From Undaria pinnatifida (taxonomy: Eukaryota; Sar; Phaeophyceae; Laminariales; Alariaceae): 64,000 nt of DNA. The notes beneath the pieces are model-generated. The model ran no database searches and was not told the DNA's origin. It was given only the letters and a program-made list of their open reading frames with translations. The stretch covers positions 12,020,344 through 12,084,343 of the forward strand of contig JABAKD010000019.1 in assembly GCA_012845835.1 (NCBI GenBank), given 5' to 3'. Shown one piece after another: positions 22,816-34,295 of the stretch. The position numbers were made by a program, and so were the translations under genes. Within the stretch, counting starts at the first letter, position 1, and every line of letters begins with the position of its first letter.

Positions 22816-24517
22816 GTTGTTCTTCCGGTCGTCCGACCACTCAGTCCCCCGAAGCAGAACCTTTTTTTCAGATCCATTGCGGTGTCCTTATCCACCGGCC
22901 GATCGGTACAGTCCGTTCGACAATTTGAAGAAGTGCAGTTGCCCCGTCGACTACATACAGTGGTTATATCTCAACGGGGAATATCGCCGAACAAGGCGAT
23001 GGATGATTGCAGCATGGTCGATAGCAACCATCGGCCATACGAACAAACATCGCGGGCCGCTGCCGGGTTGGGTTGTTAATATTTTGTTCACGCTCCAAAC
23101 TGCAGTGAAAAACAGTGGTTGGCACTGTGCGAGACTCGCGCGGCACTACGGCAATTTACGCACGAATACTGCGATTTTCTAGTTTACAGCACCAAGCAAT
23201 GGAGACCCTAATCTAGATCGCTGAGGCCATATTATACCGCCTTGGCCGCCACAACAACCGAGTTAGACCGAAAATAACGAACTCGGAAGACCGGGGACGT
23301 GTTTTTCCCCGAACCAATCACGACAACAACATGCGATCAATCACATTGAACCATGAGGCATGATGCAGCAGAGAACCGCCGCTCTCCAGCCGCACGCATC
23401 CAGTGTCGCGGCTGCTGCATGCACTCAAGTGTCTCGCAAGCAAATACGAAACCCTCAATCTCACAGCTGAGAAGTGTCTGTGTTCACTAAGATATATAGT
23501 AGAAGAAATTTCGAACCTCGCCCGCGAGCTGCATGTGTTCCTGGGCCCCGCTGTATGCTCTGACACCACCTCGTGTAATCGCTGCGCCGTCAGATCTCTG
23601 CTGCATGTCGAGACGAGTCATCCCACGGTAGGGGTTGCAGTTGTAGGATTGTGCCAAAAAAAGTCCCTGGGCGGTTGAGTTCCTCATGTGCGGAACTGCC
23701 GGGGTCAACGAAGTAAGTTCACGAGTACATATTATATTTTTGGACTACTAAGGCATAGAAGCTTGGCCGGGTTCTGTGCGAACGAATGCCTTCCAAGTCA
23801 TTTGTCGGGGTGTGATATTGAGTTCCCCTCATGTGCGAGGAGCTCAGGGACTTTCTGATGCTACACTTATACCCTACCGTGCGGCATGGTTCCGACCCAA
23901 AATGTCGATCTGCGACTGTCTACAGTAGTTTCAGTCCCCTTATTAAGGCCTGTTTCAGACGTGTAACCCTTTTGGAACCTAAAAATATAACGCGAAAGAA
24001 AAACATCAAGAAGATGTGTGTGTGACCTTACCAGAAGCCGGCTACTGTGAGCGCGCAGCAGCAGCGGTATATTATCACACGTAAATTATAGTTCTGTCAC
24101 ATGCTGCGCGCGTGCGTGTTGCACACCTCTTCACTCGGGTTCTAATCTGGAACAAAACTGTATTTCATCAGGAGACCTCCTATAGGGGCAAGTGGCAGCT
24201 AACCCGCTTTTCTTCGTGCGTGATCGACGACGCCGTAATTCGTCAATTTGTATTTTCGTCATCCCCCCCCCCCCCCCCCCCCCCCCCCCTCCCTCTGAGA
24301 TACGTGGAAGTGTGGTGAGCTAAAACTTTATTTTCCCCCATCCGCCGAAGGATGATGAAAAAAAAAAAAAAAAAAAAACTGAGATGTCGCGAAGGTTGGG
24401 GGGTAACATAATATAAGTGAACTTTGCCGAAATGCAGCGCCAACACCATACGCACACACGCCCTACGATTGAGGGTGCGCCAAGAACCAGGCCGTGTTTT
24501 GCACTGATTGTTGACTC

Positions 24518-24541
24518 GGGGTCACTCGCGCGAGTGACCCC
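24518..24541. repeat. 24-bp perfect palindrome with GTCACTCGCGCGAGTGAC core
   Basis: GGGGTCACTCGC is followed immediately by its own reverse complement. Related cores occur at 25199-25216, 25434-25450, 32212-32229 and 32394-32410, and in a longer form at 27361-27391. Confidence 0.85.
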
Positions 24542-24727
24542 TCTGTGTTCCTCTGCGGCGTTACGGTTTCTTGGCGATATAACTTGATGAAATCAGTCCC
24601 CAATATGGAATGGTTGGTTATCTTTCGACCAAGGCCTCGGTAGGGGACAGGGGGGATACCCCCAATTTTTACTGAGGGATTCGGGCTATCATATCATGCC
24701 ATGCCATGCCCGCACGAGTGGTAACTC

Positions 24728-25053
24728 TGTTTTTTTTTCAACACACCGCATCTACTTTCCAGCTTCTGGACAAGCCGTGGTCACAGGTGTGTCGTCGTTC
24801 CTTCTCCCCGCCCCCGGTTCTTGTGCCTTCAACTTTTATCGCGCGCGCATACGTAGGGTTCAGCAATCCCACTGCTCGTCGATGTTTCATCGAGTGTTGC
24901 TAAAACTCACGCTCTCGCGCTTTCCGCGAGCCAATTTGTGCACAAGAAAAAGTCCCCACGAATGTATACGAGTATGCACTCACGGGAATTCGAACTCACG
25001 AAACTGACCTATACCAGGCTCGAGGATAACCTGATACGCCACCGGGGCGACCG
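24728..25053 (-). mobile_element. tRNA-headed SINE-like element, family C, copy 1
   Basis: On the minus strand it starts AGCCGGTCGCCCCGGTGGCG (tRNA-like head), has a B box/T arm GTGAGTTCGAATTCCCGTGA, and ends in TCCAGAAGCTGGAAAGTAGA followed by an A run. A second, oppositely oriented copy is at 55333-55670. No reading frame of its own. Confidence 0.75.
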
Positions 25054-25352
25054 GCTTGTACCACACTGACGAAACGACTTTACACAATATGCTTGGCGCA
25101 GCGTGTGGCGAACTATTATTGCATTGCCGATTCATGTCCCGCTAGATTAAAATAGCACCAAACCTTGTGAGACCGTGCGGCAAAGGAACAGGGGGTTCGT
25201 CGCTCGCGCGAGTGACTCCGGGCCACACTGTAAAAAACGCCCTCTCCCCCTCCCTCCCCCCCCCCCCAAAAAAAAAAACTATCATTGTAGCACTGGTCTG
25301 CGTCGCTGCCCCCAAAAAATCTAAAGTCGTTCTTGTCCGTGAGGTGCTTGTT

Positions 25353-25430
25353 TTAAGATACGGCCTCGAAAGGCCTGTAATTATCCGAATTTGAGATCAT
25401 TTGGATGGGTTTCGTATGATAAGGTTGGCG
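25353..25430 (+). repeat. 80-bp dispersed repeat (copy 2)
   Basis: TTAAGATACGGCCTCGAAAG to GTTTCGTATGATAAGGTTGG, followed three bases later by the GTCACTCGCGCGAGTGA palindrome at 25434. Confidence 0.8.
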
Positions 25431-25659
25431 TGAGTCACTCGCGCGAGTGATGGAAACCCGGTACGTAGTGAAAATTGGGGGGGGGTCCCCCTATCGGACG
25501 TAGGGTTGGTCCCCAATTGCTTTCCGAGAGGGCTCCTCACTTAACGCCTTTACAATACTGGACAATTTTTTGCATTTTGGAAGTAAGTGTAGGGAGGCGT
25601 TTTGGGGCTGTGTTACACGTGCCCCTCACCCCCGAAAAAAAACTTTGTTGTTCACTTCG

Positions 25660-25708
25660 TTCGTTCGTTCGTTCGTTCGTTCGTTCGTTCGTTCGTTCGT
25701 TCGTTCGT
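25660..25708. repeat. (CGTT)n microsatellite followed by a long T run
   Basis: About 12 CGTT units, then about 22 T. Confidence 0.9.
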
Positions 25709-26383
25709 TTTTTTTTTTTTTTTTTTTTCGGAAATGTTTTTAGAAGAGTGCCCCCCCTCTAGGCATGTGCTACACAACGAAACGTATTGAGCGGGTTGGG
25801 GGGGGGGGGGGGGGGGGGGGGACAAGACTTGAGGGGAATTGAAACCGACGGCCGGTTATTCTGGGTTAAGAAAAGAAAAAGTGAAAAAAGTAGCCCAAAA
25901 AAAAGTGGCACACCCTCTCTTGTCTAGTAGACTACCTATCGTAGCGCGCACATCGATATATATGTGAATACGTTGCCATCATGCTCTTCCCCGCATACAC
26001 TGCTTAAATATTTTCGTCAGGTCGCGGGAGGAGGTCGTACGAGGCTCAAGGGTGTAACGCTTTTTTCCGACGAATGTGCTACGGTGTGGCGCGAGAGGTG
26101 CGCGCGCACCCATTCCCCCCCCCCCCCCCCGCAAGGTTTTTGAATTTTGAGCTCTCTACGCCCAAACCCAAAAAGTGAGTCAAGAGAAAATAAAGAAGGT
26201 TCCAAGCCCGATGAAGTATTTCTTGGTCTGCGTATATGGCGCGCTACGACAGAGGTATCAGTTTTCGTCCGAAATGTTTTGTGAACATGACGGAGCTCCT
26301 TGACTCAAAGTCGTCGGAAAAAAAAAATAATAATAAGCCATTTCTTTTCTTTGTTGCGTCATGATTCTCGTCGTGTTACCTGT

Positions 26384-26462
26384 GTTAAGATACGGCCTCG
26401 AAAGGCCTGTGATTATCCGAACTTGAGATCATTTGGATGGGTTTCGTATGATAAGATTGGCG
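26384..26462 (+). repeat. 80-bp dispersed repeat (copy 3)
   Basis: Same ends as the copies at 6642-6720 and 25353-25430, with GGCCTGTGATTATCCGAACT inside. Confidence 0.8.
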
Positions 26463-27435
26463 TTTTATATTCGAGAAAGTTAGGAAGTAGATCGGAGACA
26501 CGTGCCTCCGATCTCAGAAGCTATCCCGGACTCTGGTGGAAACGAATAAAGCTACATCTCTACGAAGGAAACGAAAGTGAGTACTCTCCGAGGACCTGCT
26601 CAATTGGCAGACCTGCAGCGGGCACTCTGTGTCCCCCACCATTAACTTCACATGTGGGGTCGACGGCAGGACTAACTTCACACCGTTGCGAGGCCATGGC
26701 AGTTTTCATCCGGTGGCAGCGCACGCAGCTTTCATGTTTTTCCTCGCAACAAGAAGAATCAGTTTTTGGGAGAGGTGTCTTGAGCTCCCCCAAAAATGAA
26801 GAGTATCTCAGAAGAAAAAAAAAAGTGGTGCACCCCTCTATATATATCGCAGCCCGCGCGTCGTATACAAAAAGAAATCATGCATAATGAAACACAGTGA
26901 TAAGAGGGGAACATCGGAAGCTTCTTCACTACAGCAGCACAAACCCTCTTTCTTGGGGACGAAATTTCTTCCAGTTAGTATAGGAGGGATTTGGGGGTTC
27001 TCAAAGGAGCTAAGGAGCGCCCCGCCGTTCAGACAGTAATATTTAGGCAAGAAAAGCGGTGTCTGTCGATCGCAGCGTCTTTCAGCAGCAAACGCGACAT
27101 TTTTCGCTGGGGAAGGCGAGGGCTGCCGCGGGGGCTAAAGGATAAAGGATGTATGTATGGGCACCACGGCGATTACTTTGGGCGCGGTTGTTGCCTTCTT
27201 CTCCGGCGGTACTTTTTGATACCGTAGCAACAAAAAAATTCCCAGTTATTTTTGTCTGTTCCTGTGAGTGGGATTGGTGGTGTTACATCCCCGGCCCCCT
27301 CTCAAGTCACGCCTGGGGGTGTTCCTTCGGTTTTTTTTTTTCGCGGTGCGCGGCTCAGGAGGTCACACTCGCACTCGCACGCGAGAGTGACCCCCCCTTG
27401 CTGTTTCTTGGTGGCCTAACAATCTTTCGCGTGCT

Positions 27436-27808
27436 GTTAAGCAATTAGTGGGTATTAGTCCGTTTGACCACTTGAGCAAAAGGTTAACCAATAGCTTACC
27501 CAAACTAAGCCTTATAACACTCTCCCCCCCCTGAAACGGCGGGATAGCAGGTCGGCCGGATATACGGGCGAACCTGTCATTTATCCAAGCCGTTTCATCT
27601 CCTGGGGTACCAGGGAGAGTATTTTTCAAGTTCGACAAGGGGAAAATCTGAAAAGTTTACTATTGTGGATGGTGGGGATCGAACCCACGACCCAAAGAAC
27701 CCATGGTCTGTCGACGACGCCATTTGTTAAGGAATTAGTGGGGTGTTAGTCCGTTTGACCACTTGCAAAAGGTTAACCAATAGCTTACCCAAACTAAGCC
27801 TTTAAACA
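27436..27808 (-). mobile_element. tRNA-like SINE/TRIM-like repeat, copy 2
   Basis: A 373-bp copy of the 6251-6640 element with the same architecture: direct repeats at 27436-27520 and 27726-27808, and an interior with CCTGAAACGGCGGGATAGCA. On the minus strand the B-box-like GTGGGTTCGATCCCCACCAT is better preserved than in copy 1. Confidence 0.7.
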
Positions 27809-27979
27809 GTGCTCTGTGCAAATTTTTCGAGATATGGATCAGAATGGAATGGTACGCCATGCTGCGAATGAAATACCCGTCCTTACATTTTCAAAGTCCG
27901 CGAGGCGGTCACTCACTCCTGCGATTAGCTCAATCCTGGTGGTGAAAATTTGGGCACCCCCGCTGTAACACGATCATAT

Positions 27980-28820
27980 ATACTAGGTTTGGTGCGGGGT
28001 GTTCCTTGGCTAGTCTGTTTGGGTAGATGAAGGGGCAAGAGTGGCGTCGACGGACGTTTTTGGTCGAGATAAGAAAAATCGGTTGTTGAGTCTGCCTCCA
28101 TCCCCCAACGCCAGTACGTGCAGTGCGTCGAAGATGCCTTCGCCAATCGTCGAGGCACGGGAACTCATTTTCCAACCAAAAAAGTGTAGTAGAAAAAGTA
28201 GTGTACGATTTTTGAGGATGGTTATCTTGTTAGGAGTGCTTTGTTATGTTTAGTTTCTCTAAGGCATGTTTTAGGCTTTGAAATTGCCCACACTATGCAT
28301 CGAAGCTGTTTGTGCGGGTTGTTCCTTGGACCGCTGTGGGTCAACGGGGAAAATGCTAGGTGTAGTGTGAGGAGTTCCCGGACGGCTTTTGATGTTGACT
28401 CAAGGCGCAAGAGTGTCGTCACCCGACCTATTATTTCGTCCAGACAGAAACCTCTTCTTGGTAGTCCCCCCCCCAGTGTAAATGCGGCCGATGCACCGAG
28501 GGTTCTTCGCCAATCGTGGCACACAAAACATTCCAACAACTACAACAGTATCAAGAATATTACGATGTTTGAGGGTGGTTTATTGTTTTTGTTTAGTTTC
28601 CTCAAGGCCGGGGTGTAGCCTTGAAATATTAGTTTTAGCGTGGGGACTTTTTCACGGCTGTTCGTCAAGGAAGGGGGGAAAGCGTAAAGGTAATGCCTTG
28701 GCTATGAGGGCAGGGAGACGCAGGGTGCCCCGTCAACCGACATCTATCTTTGGCCTCGAGCCAGAAATCTCTTGGCTTTGCCTGTAATCTCCAACGCCAG
28801 CGTGTTTAATGCACCCACCA
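27980..28820. repeat. Diverged tandem repeat, unit about 280-300 bp (tentative)
   Basis: Repeated order of GTTCCTTGG, AAGAGTGTCGTC or AAGAGTGGCGTC, AGAAAyCTCTTGG or AGAAAAATCGGTTG, CCCCAACGCCAGTG, and GCCTTCGCCAATCGT or TTCTTCGCCAATCGT. Three partial copies. No gene was recognised. Confidence 0.4.
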
Positions 28821-29249
28821 CCACCAGTAGAACGTACCGCGTGTGTTCTCCACAATTGTATATCCAGCTCAAAAGATTTTTCGATGTAGCACTCATCTAC
28901 TAACAAAATTTATCAAAAACACTGTGTTTTTGGGACGTATTATTGGTCATCTTCAGCTCTTTGTCGACAAAACCCACGCATTGGTCAAACACTTAATTTT
29001 TTCGGGATGCCCCTTTTCGTTGGTCAGCACACGCACGCCCACGAACACATGTATGCGCGGCGTGCACATCCTGAGCAGCATCGTTGGGTGTTGGGGGGCA
29101 GTAGCGCGCACACAGGCTCGCCGGTAGAGGCCGTGCGAGAGAGGCGGAGAGGCTGCTGCAACCCGTCGGACGTCACCATCATCTCGAGGCGGCGGAGGCT
29201 GTAGAACGAGCTACGGTATGATGAGCGTCAAAACACGGCTTGGAAGGCT

Positions 29250-29288
29250 CTGGTAGTAGTAGCAGTAGTAGTAGTAGTACAGTAGTAC

Positions 29289-29325
<37 letters not shown>

Positions 29326-29342
29326 CAGTAGTACAGTAGTAG
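29250..29342. repeat. (TAG)n microsatellite
   Basis: An imperfect TAG/CAG triplet run. Long Tyr or Thr open frames across it are artefacts. Confidence 0.9.
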
Positions 29343-29668
29343 CGGGGAGATTGTCTCTCTCGTGAGGACACAAGCACAACGAACAAAACACACCGACAGA
29401 TCTTCGATCGAAGTCTTTTTTCTCAACAATTAAAACGACTGTTGACACAAACATCAACCAATCAGCACCGTTTCGTATATAAATTTAACATTTGATAAAA
29501 CGTATTGGAAACCTTCAGTGTACGCATTTCGTCCATCCAATAGACAAAAAAAAAAAGATGCCCGACGCTTTCGAGCGGACCCACAGGCGCAGCCGCCGCA
29601 ACAAAAGAAGCGCACAAAAAAAGACGAACGGGAACACGCCCGAGTTCACGACAGTGGCGGTCTCCCAG

Positions 29669-30118
29669 TAGTGCCGGTGAGTGTCAGCCCGCAATACCCG
29701 CACTATACGGGACACCGGCACTAATGGGTATAGTGCCGAACCGATACTGGTACTAGTATAGCGGATTTCAGTCGTGCCAAGCGATTCACCGGCACTATAC
29801 CGGCAATAAGCACTATCCAACCGGCACTATATATGAAGACTACAGTAGTATACGAAGTGATTCCAATCGTGCCAAGCGATTTCCCCCGCACTACACCGGC
29901 AATAGGCACTAGTCAACCGGTCGCACTATATAGAAATACTACAGTAGTATGGCGGGTTTCAGTCGTCCCAAGCGATTTCCCCGCACTATACCGGCAATAA
30001 GCACTATCCAACAAGCACTATAGGAATACTAGTACAGCGTGTTTCAGTCGGGCCAAGCGATTTCCCCCGCACTATGCCGGCAATAGGCACTAGTCAACCG
30101 GCATTATAATGGTCCTCC
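29669..30118. repeat. Tandem CCGGCACTATA-type repeat, unit about 80-90 bp
   Basis: Five units, each with TTTCAGTCGnsCCAAGCGATT, CCCCGCACTATACCGGCAAT, AnGCACTAnyCAAC and a spacer. The outer ends (TAGTGCCGGT and ACCGGCATTATA, then ATGGTCCTCC) resemble the inverted ends of the elements at 4558-4710 and 57979-58168, so this may be one such element with an expanded interior. Confidence 0.65.
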
Positions 30119-31254
30119 CACTTCATTATTGATGTTACCGCGACCGAAACAAGTGGCGAGCAGGCGGTCTATGCTATTAAAAGCAGCGGCAGCAACTGCT
30201 CGCGCCAGCTTTCGCCAAACGCTTCATAAAGCCCTTGCTTGGCTTCACCAGTTTTAGCCATACCAAAAACAAAGAGCAAGGCTCTTGTTATCAATAGCTT
30301 TAGCCCACACGCCGCAAAACGGCAAAGCAACGTAATTTCGCCCACAAAGGTCCACGAAAAAAGAACCACGCGCGGCGATTTTTTATTAAAAAAATGCGCT
30401 TACCTTACCGTTACCCATTTAAAAAAACGCGCGACAAAAACTAGCGGTACCCACATATCGTTCACCATGAAAAACAACCCACGATTTTTAACGACAGCGC
30501 CACAACAAAACACAAGCAGGAGTGAAAACACGATTGAAAACGAATGGGAGACGTTGTGCTAGCACGCGCTTGCCTTGCTAATGTAGGGACAACAGCAGCG
30601 ATCTCACGGCGGTCACTTATGCCACTCAGTCTCAGCAGAAAACCAAACAGACAACACACTCCCCTCCCTCCCTCCCCCCTTTTCACCCCTACCCCAGTCC
30701 AAAATTCACTCCCGCCCCCGCCCCCGGCACCAAAGTCACGCCTCCATGAGGGTCTATGGTCATACGACTACGGTCATGCACAGACTGAGTGCTCCCCCCC
30801 CCCCCCCCCCCCCCGCCCCCCGGCACCAAAATCACGCCTCCATTCATGCATGGAGGGACACCCACCACCCACCACAACACTCTTCCCCGCTACCCCCCGC
30901 TACCCACCCCGCCGCGTCTCAAAAGTACGCACACAAGGTGCGGACGTTCGCCTCACAAGTGGTTCTTAGTAGGATGTGCAGCTTACCTTTCATGGGGGCG
31001 ACTGAGCGAACACGCGTGCTACGATAGAGGCGAACCACTTTTTTTCTAATACTCTACCCCTCACCTTTGGGAGCTTAAGACCTCTCCCAGAAACCTGATT
31101 TTGGAGAAAAAAAAATCAAACTGGAAGAGCACTACCATACCGCGGAATACCGAAAAAAAAATCCCATGTGGCCTCAGGGGTACACGACGAAAATCATGCC
31201 AAAAAAAAAAAAAAAGGCGTATTATTTATTTTTTTTCCGACGGTTTTGCCTAGG

Positions 31255-31344
31255 TTAACCCCTTTACAACTGGAAACCCGTTTTTGGGGACAAAATTACT
31301 CAGATTTAGTATAGGGAGGGGTTTGGGGGCTCTAAAGGGGTTAA
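31255..31344. mobile_element. 90-bp MITE-like element with 12-bp TTAACCCCTTTA inverted ends, copy 1
   Basis: TTAACCCCTTTA at the left and TAAAGGGGTTAA at the right are perfect inverted repeats. The interior holds GGAAACCCGTTTTTGGGGAC and TTTAGTATAGGGAGGGGTTT. Both ends carry TTAA, a piggyBac-like target, but no transposase is present. Confidence 0.7.
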
Positions 31345-33219
31345 GGAGCCCCGTCATTCAGAAAACATTTCAGACGAAAACGGCTACCTCTATCGTAGCA
31401 CGCGTAAAAAAAAATGTCTCGGTAGGGGGTGGGGGGGGGGGGGGGGGGGGTACCCCCAATTTTCACTCAAGACGGATTCTTACCACGATAGCCCCCCCCC
31501 CAAAAAAAAAAAACCAGCGATTTTTTCTTCAACGAACGTGTGTCGTGGTTGCTCGACACACGGAAGGATACAATTGAAAACAAAGTATCAATATATTTTC
31601 TTTGTGTGCGCAAAGGCCTATCGATCGATCATGTCGGGGTGTCGAGGGACACATCGTATTCAAGGAGATACGACCGTGGGAGCTGGTTTTGAAACCGGCG
31701 ATTTCGTAGAAGAAAAGTTGGGGCGGGGCTACCACCGTATCTAGAACGACTCCTAAGAAGGGATTCGAGCTATCATAATCGCACGAGTTATTCTGTACCC
31801 TCCACTGGCGAAACGACTTTGCGCGACAAGCTTGGCGCAGCGTGGCTAACAAAATTGCGTTGCGGATTCATGTCGCGAAATTAAAATATCACCACAAACC
31901 TTCACGACCGCAAAAGACGAATGCTACTACTAATAAGTACGGTGGTAGAGGTGTACCGCATTTTTTTTCCAACGCTACTCAAGTGACAAGTACTTCTCAC
32001 TTTTTTAGAGGAGCTCTGTGATGTATCCCACCAAACTGATTTCGGCAAAGCAAAGTGCTAGACCCGATGAACCATCTCCGTGGCCTGAGCATACCACGAA
32101 AATTAATCCATACACGAAAAAAAAAATGGTCAAGGATTCGGACGGATTTCGTCATTCAGAAAACGATTCCGCCAACAAGTGATACCTCCCATCGTAGCAC
32201 CCGTGGCAAAGGTCACTTGCGCGAGTGACTCCGGGCCAACCGCAAAAAAAAACAACTAGGCCCTTAAAAAAGCCCCCCCCCCCCCCCCCATCGTAGCATT
32301 GGTCCGAGCAAATGGAACGGTTAGCGCTACGTACGCTGCGACAAGCAAAAATCGCCTACAAAAAGTCTTTGTGACGACACAGTCAAGTACAAAGTCACTC
32401 GTGCGAGTGCCTCAACCCCGGTGGTGCAAAAAGCCCCCCCCCCCCCCCACTACCATAGCCTTTGGTCCTTTTGGGAAACCCTCATACACAGCGAGCGACG
32501 CGTGCTACAATAGAGGGGTGCACCACTTTCTTTCTGGGGCGCCCCCGGTTGCTAAATTTGGGAGCCTTTAAACCTCTCCCGAAAACTGATTTGGAAAAAA
32601 ATGGAACACTGCTACTGCTCTATATATACCGGACGAAAAAAAAAATCCCATCTGGGGCCTGTGTGCACGACAAGAATCAGGCTAAAAAATAGCCGATTTC
32701 CGACGATTTGGGGTTAAGGAGCCTCGTCACTCACAAAAAAATGTCAGACAAAAAAAAGGGTATCGTACCTCTATCGTGTAGCATGCGTGAAAAAAAAGAA
32801 CGCCACGACATGGCAATACTATCAAGCGACTGGCAGGAGCGCGGGCAGCAGTCGTACAAAATATCAAAATGAGGCGGGCAGGTGGTACGGCTTCGTACAT
32901 AGCGGTTCGGACGCCCCCCCCCTATCTCTGTAGCACGGACTGTTTCGTGCAGCCGATACTATAATCAAGTAGCGTTTTTCGATACCAGGGTGTTTTGCGA
33001 TGTACCAACTTTGGTTCTGGATAGGAGTAGTTGGGTAAGAAAACATATAAGATTAGTATTGAAACTGTGCGGGGGTTGGTGGATCGTCGGTTTCAACACT
33101 ATTTCCACACTGTTTTTCTACCCAACAAAGGTTGGAAAAAAATCGCATACACGCTCATGTTTTCCTCTGAAGACCCAAAGCGGCTAGTCATACCAAGCAA
33201 GCAGGCCTGCGGGCTCGAG

Positions 33220-34295
33220 TATGACCGACGGAAAGTCGACCGCTACTATGATACATCCCGCGTTTTGCGTGCAGCCATTGGCCCACGGAACGTCAACCGT
33301 TATCTGTCGCGTGCAGCTAACGACCGACGGAACTTTGACAGCTACTCCTTACGTTTTTTGGGCAGCGCTCAGTCAATTACCGACGGGACGTCAAAAACTA
33401 CATCCCGCCTTTCGTGTGCATTTAGTAACCGACGGAACGTCAATCGATACGCCCCGTGCTTCTTAGCGGTCAGTAACCGACGGAACGCTAACGGTTACAT
33501 CTCGCTTTTCGTGTGCAGCCAATTACCGACAGAACCGCTGCGTCTCGGCTTTCTTATGCAGCCAATCAACCATTAGCGGCCGTGCACAGCCAACTACGGA
33601 CAAACCCTTGACTTGTCACACGCTATGTTTTACGGTCAGCGCTCAGTCAATGATCGGCGGAATGTCAACAGTTACATCCCGCCTTCCGTGCGTTTCCAAT
33701 AAACCGACGGAACGTCTGCCGTTACGCCCCGTCTTTCGTTTGCATCTAACGACCGACGGATATTCAAACAATATATCCCGCGTTCCGTGTGCAGTCAATA
33801 CCCGACGGAACGTCAACTAATACATCCTTCCTATCTCATGTAACCAATTGCCGCGTAACGTCAGCCGTTACACACCGCCTTTCGCGTGCAGCCAGTAACA
33901 GACGGGAGCTTATCCGTCAGATACCATGTTTTGTGTGCAGCGCTAAGCCAACAATCGGCGGAATGTCAACCGCTACATTCCAACATATTCATATGCAGCC
34001 AAGAACCGACGGAACGTCAGCCGTTACATCCCGCCTTTCGTTCGCATCTAACGACCGACAGGAATCCAAACATCACATCCCGCATTTCTTATGCAGCCCA
34101 AAACCGACGGAATGTCAACAACTACATTTACCACCATTCTTATGCAACTAATTACCGACCGAACGTCAGTCGTGACACCCCGCCTGTCTCGTGCAGCCAT
34201 TCACAGACGGAAGCTTGACCGTTATATGCTACGTTGCTTGTGCAGCGCTGAGCCAATAACCGACGGAACGTCAATCGTTACACCGCCCCGCCTTT
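33220..34295. repeat. Minisatellite, unit about 40-60 bp (ACCGACGGAACGTCAACCGT)
   Basis: About 20 imperfect units of roughly ACCGACGGAACGTCAACCGT, TACATCCCGCCTTTCGTG, TGCAGCCAAT. Reading frame is not kept between units. The array ends inside the last exon of the FYVE-SYLF gene: that exon's stop codon (34278-34280 on the plus strand) and last codons lie in the final partial unit. Confidence 0.85.

Larger units (their letters stand above)
21609..34277. other. Gene-free interval between convergent CSP41-like and FYVE-SYLF genes
   Basis: No exon was recognised on either strand. Contents left to right: GGTC and 55-bp minisatellites (21820-22815), unassigned sequence (22816-24500), clustered palindromes, SINE-like and short repeats with long G/C homopolymers (24500-27810), a possible 300-bp tandem repeat (27980-28820), unassigned sequence with a (TAG)n run at 29250-29340, the CCGGCACTATA array (29669-30118), an odd AT-richer segment (30130-30640), homopolymer-rich MITE debris (30650-32800) and a 40-60 bp minisatellite (33220-34295). 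Confidence 0.6.

Noticed and set aside
26300..26887. 195-residue plus-strand frame
   Set aside because: It runs through a dispersed 80-bp repeat (26384-26462) and shows no domain or protein-like pattern.
27660..27760. tRNA gene on the minus strand
   Set aside because: A good T arm is present but the A-to-B spacing is too long and the sequence is repeated at 6480-6600 within a larger element.
33220..34295. Regularly spaced repeats that could suggest a CRISPR array
   Set aside because: Units vary in length (40-60 bp) and drift throughout; there is no constant repeat with unique spacers, and the context is a eukaryotic nuclear genome.
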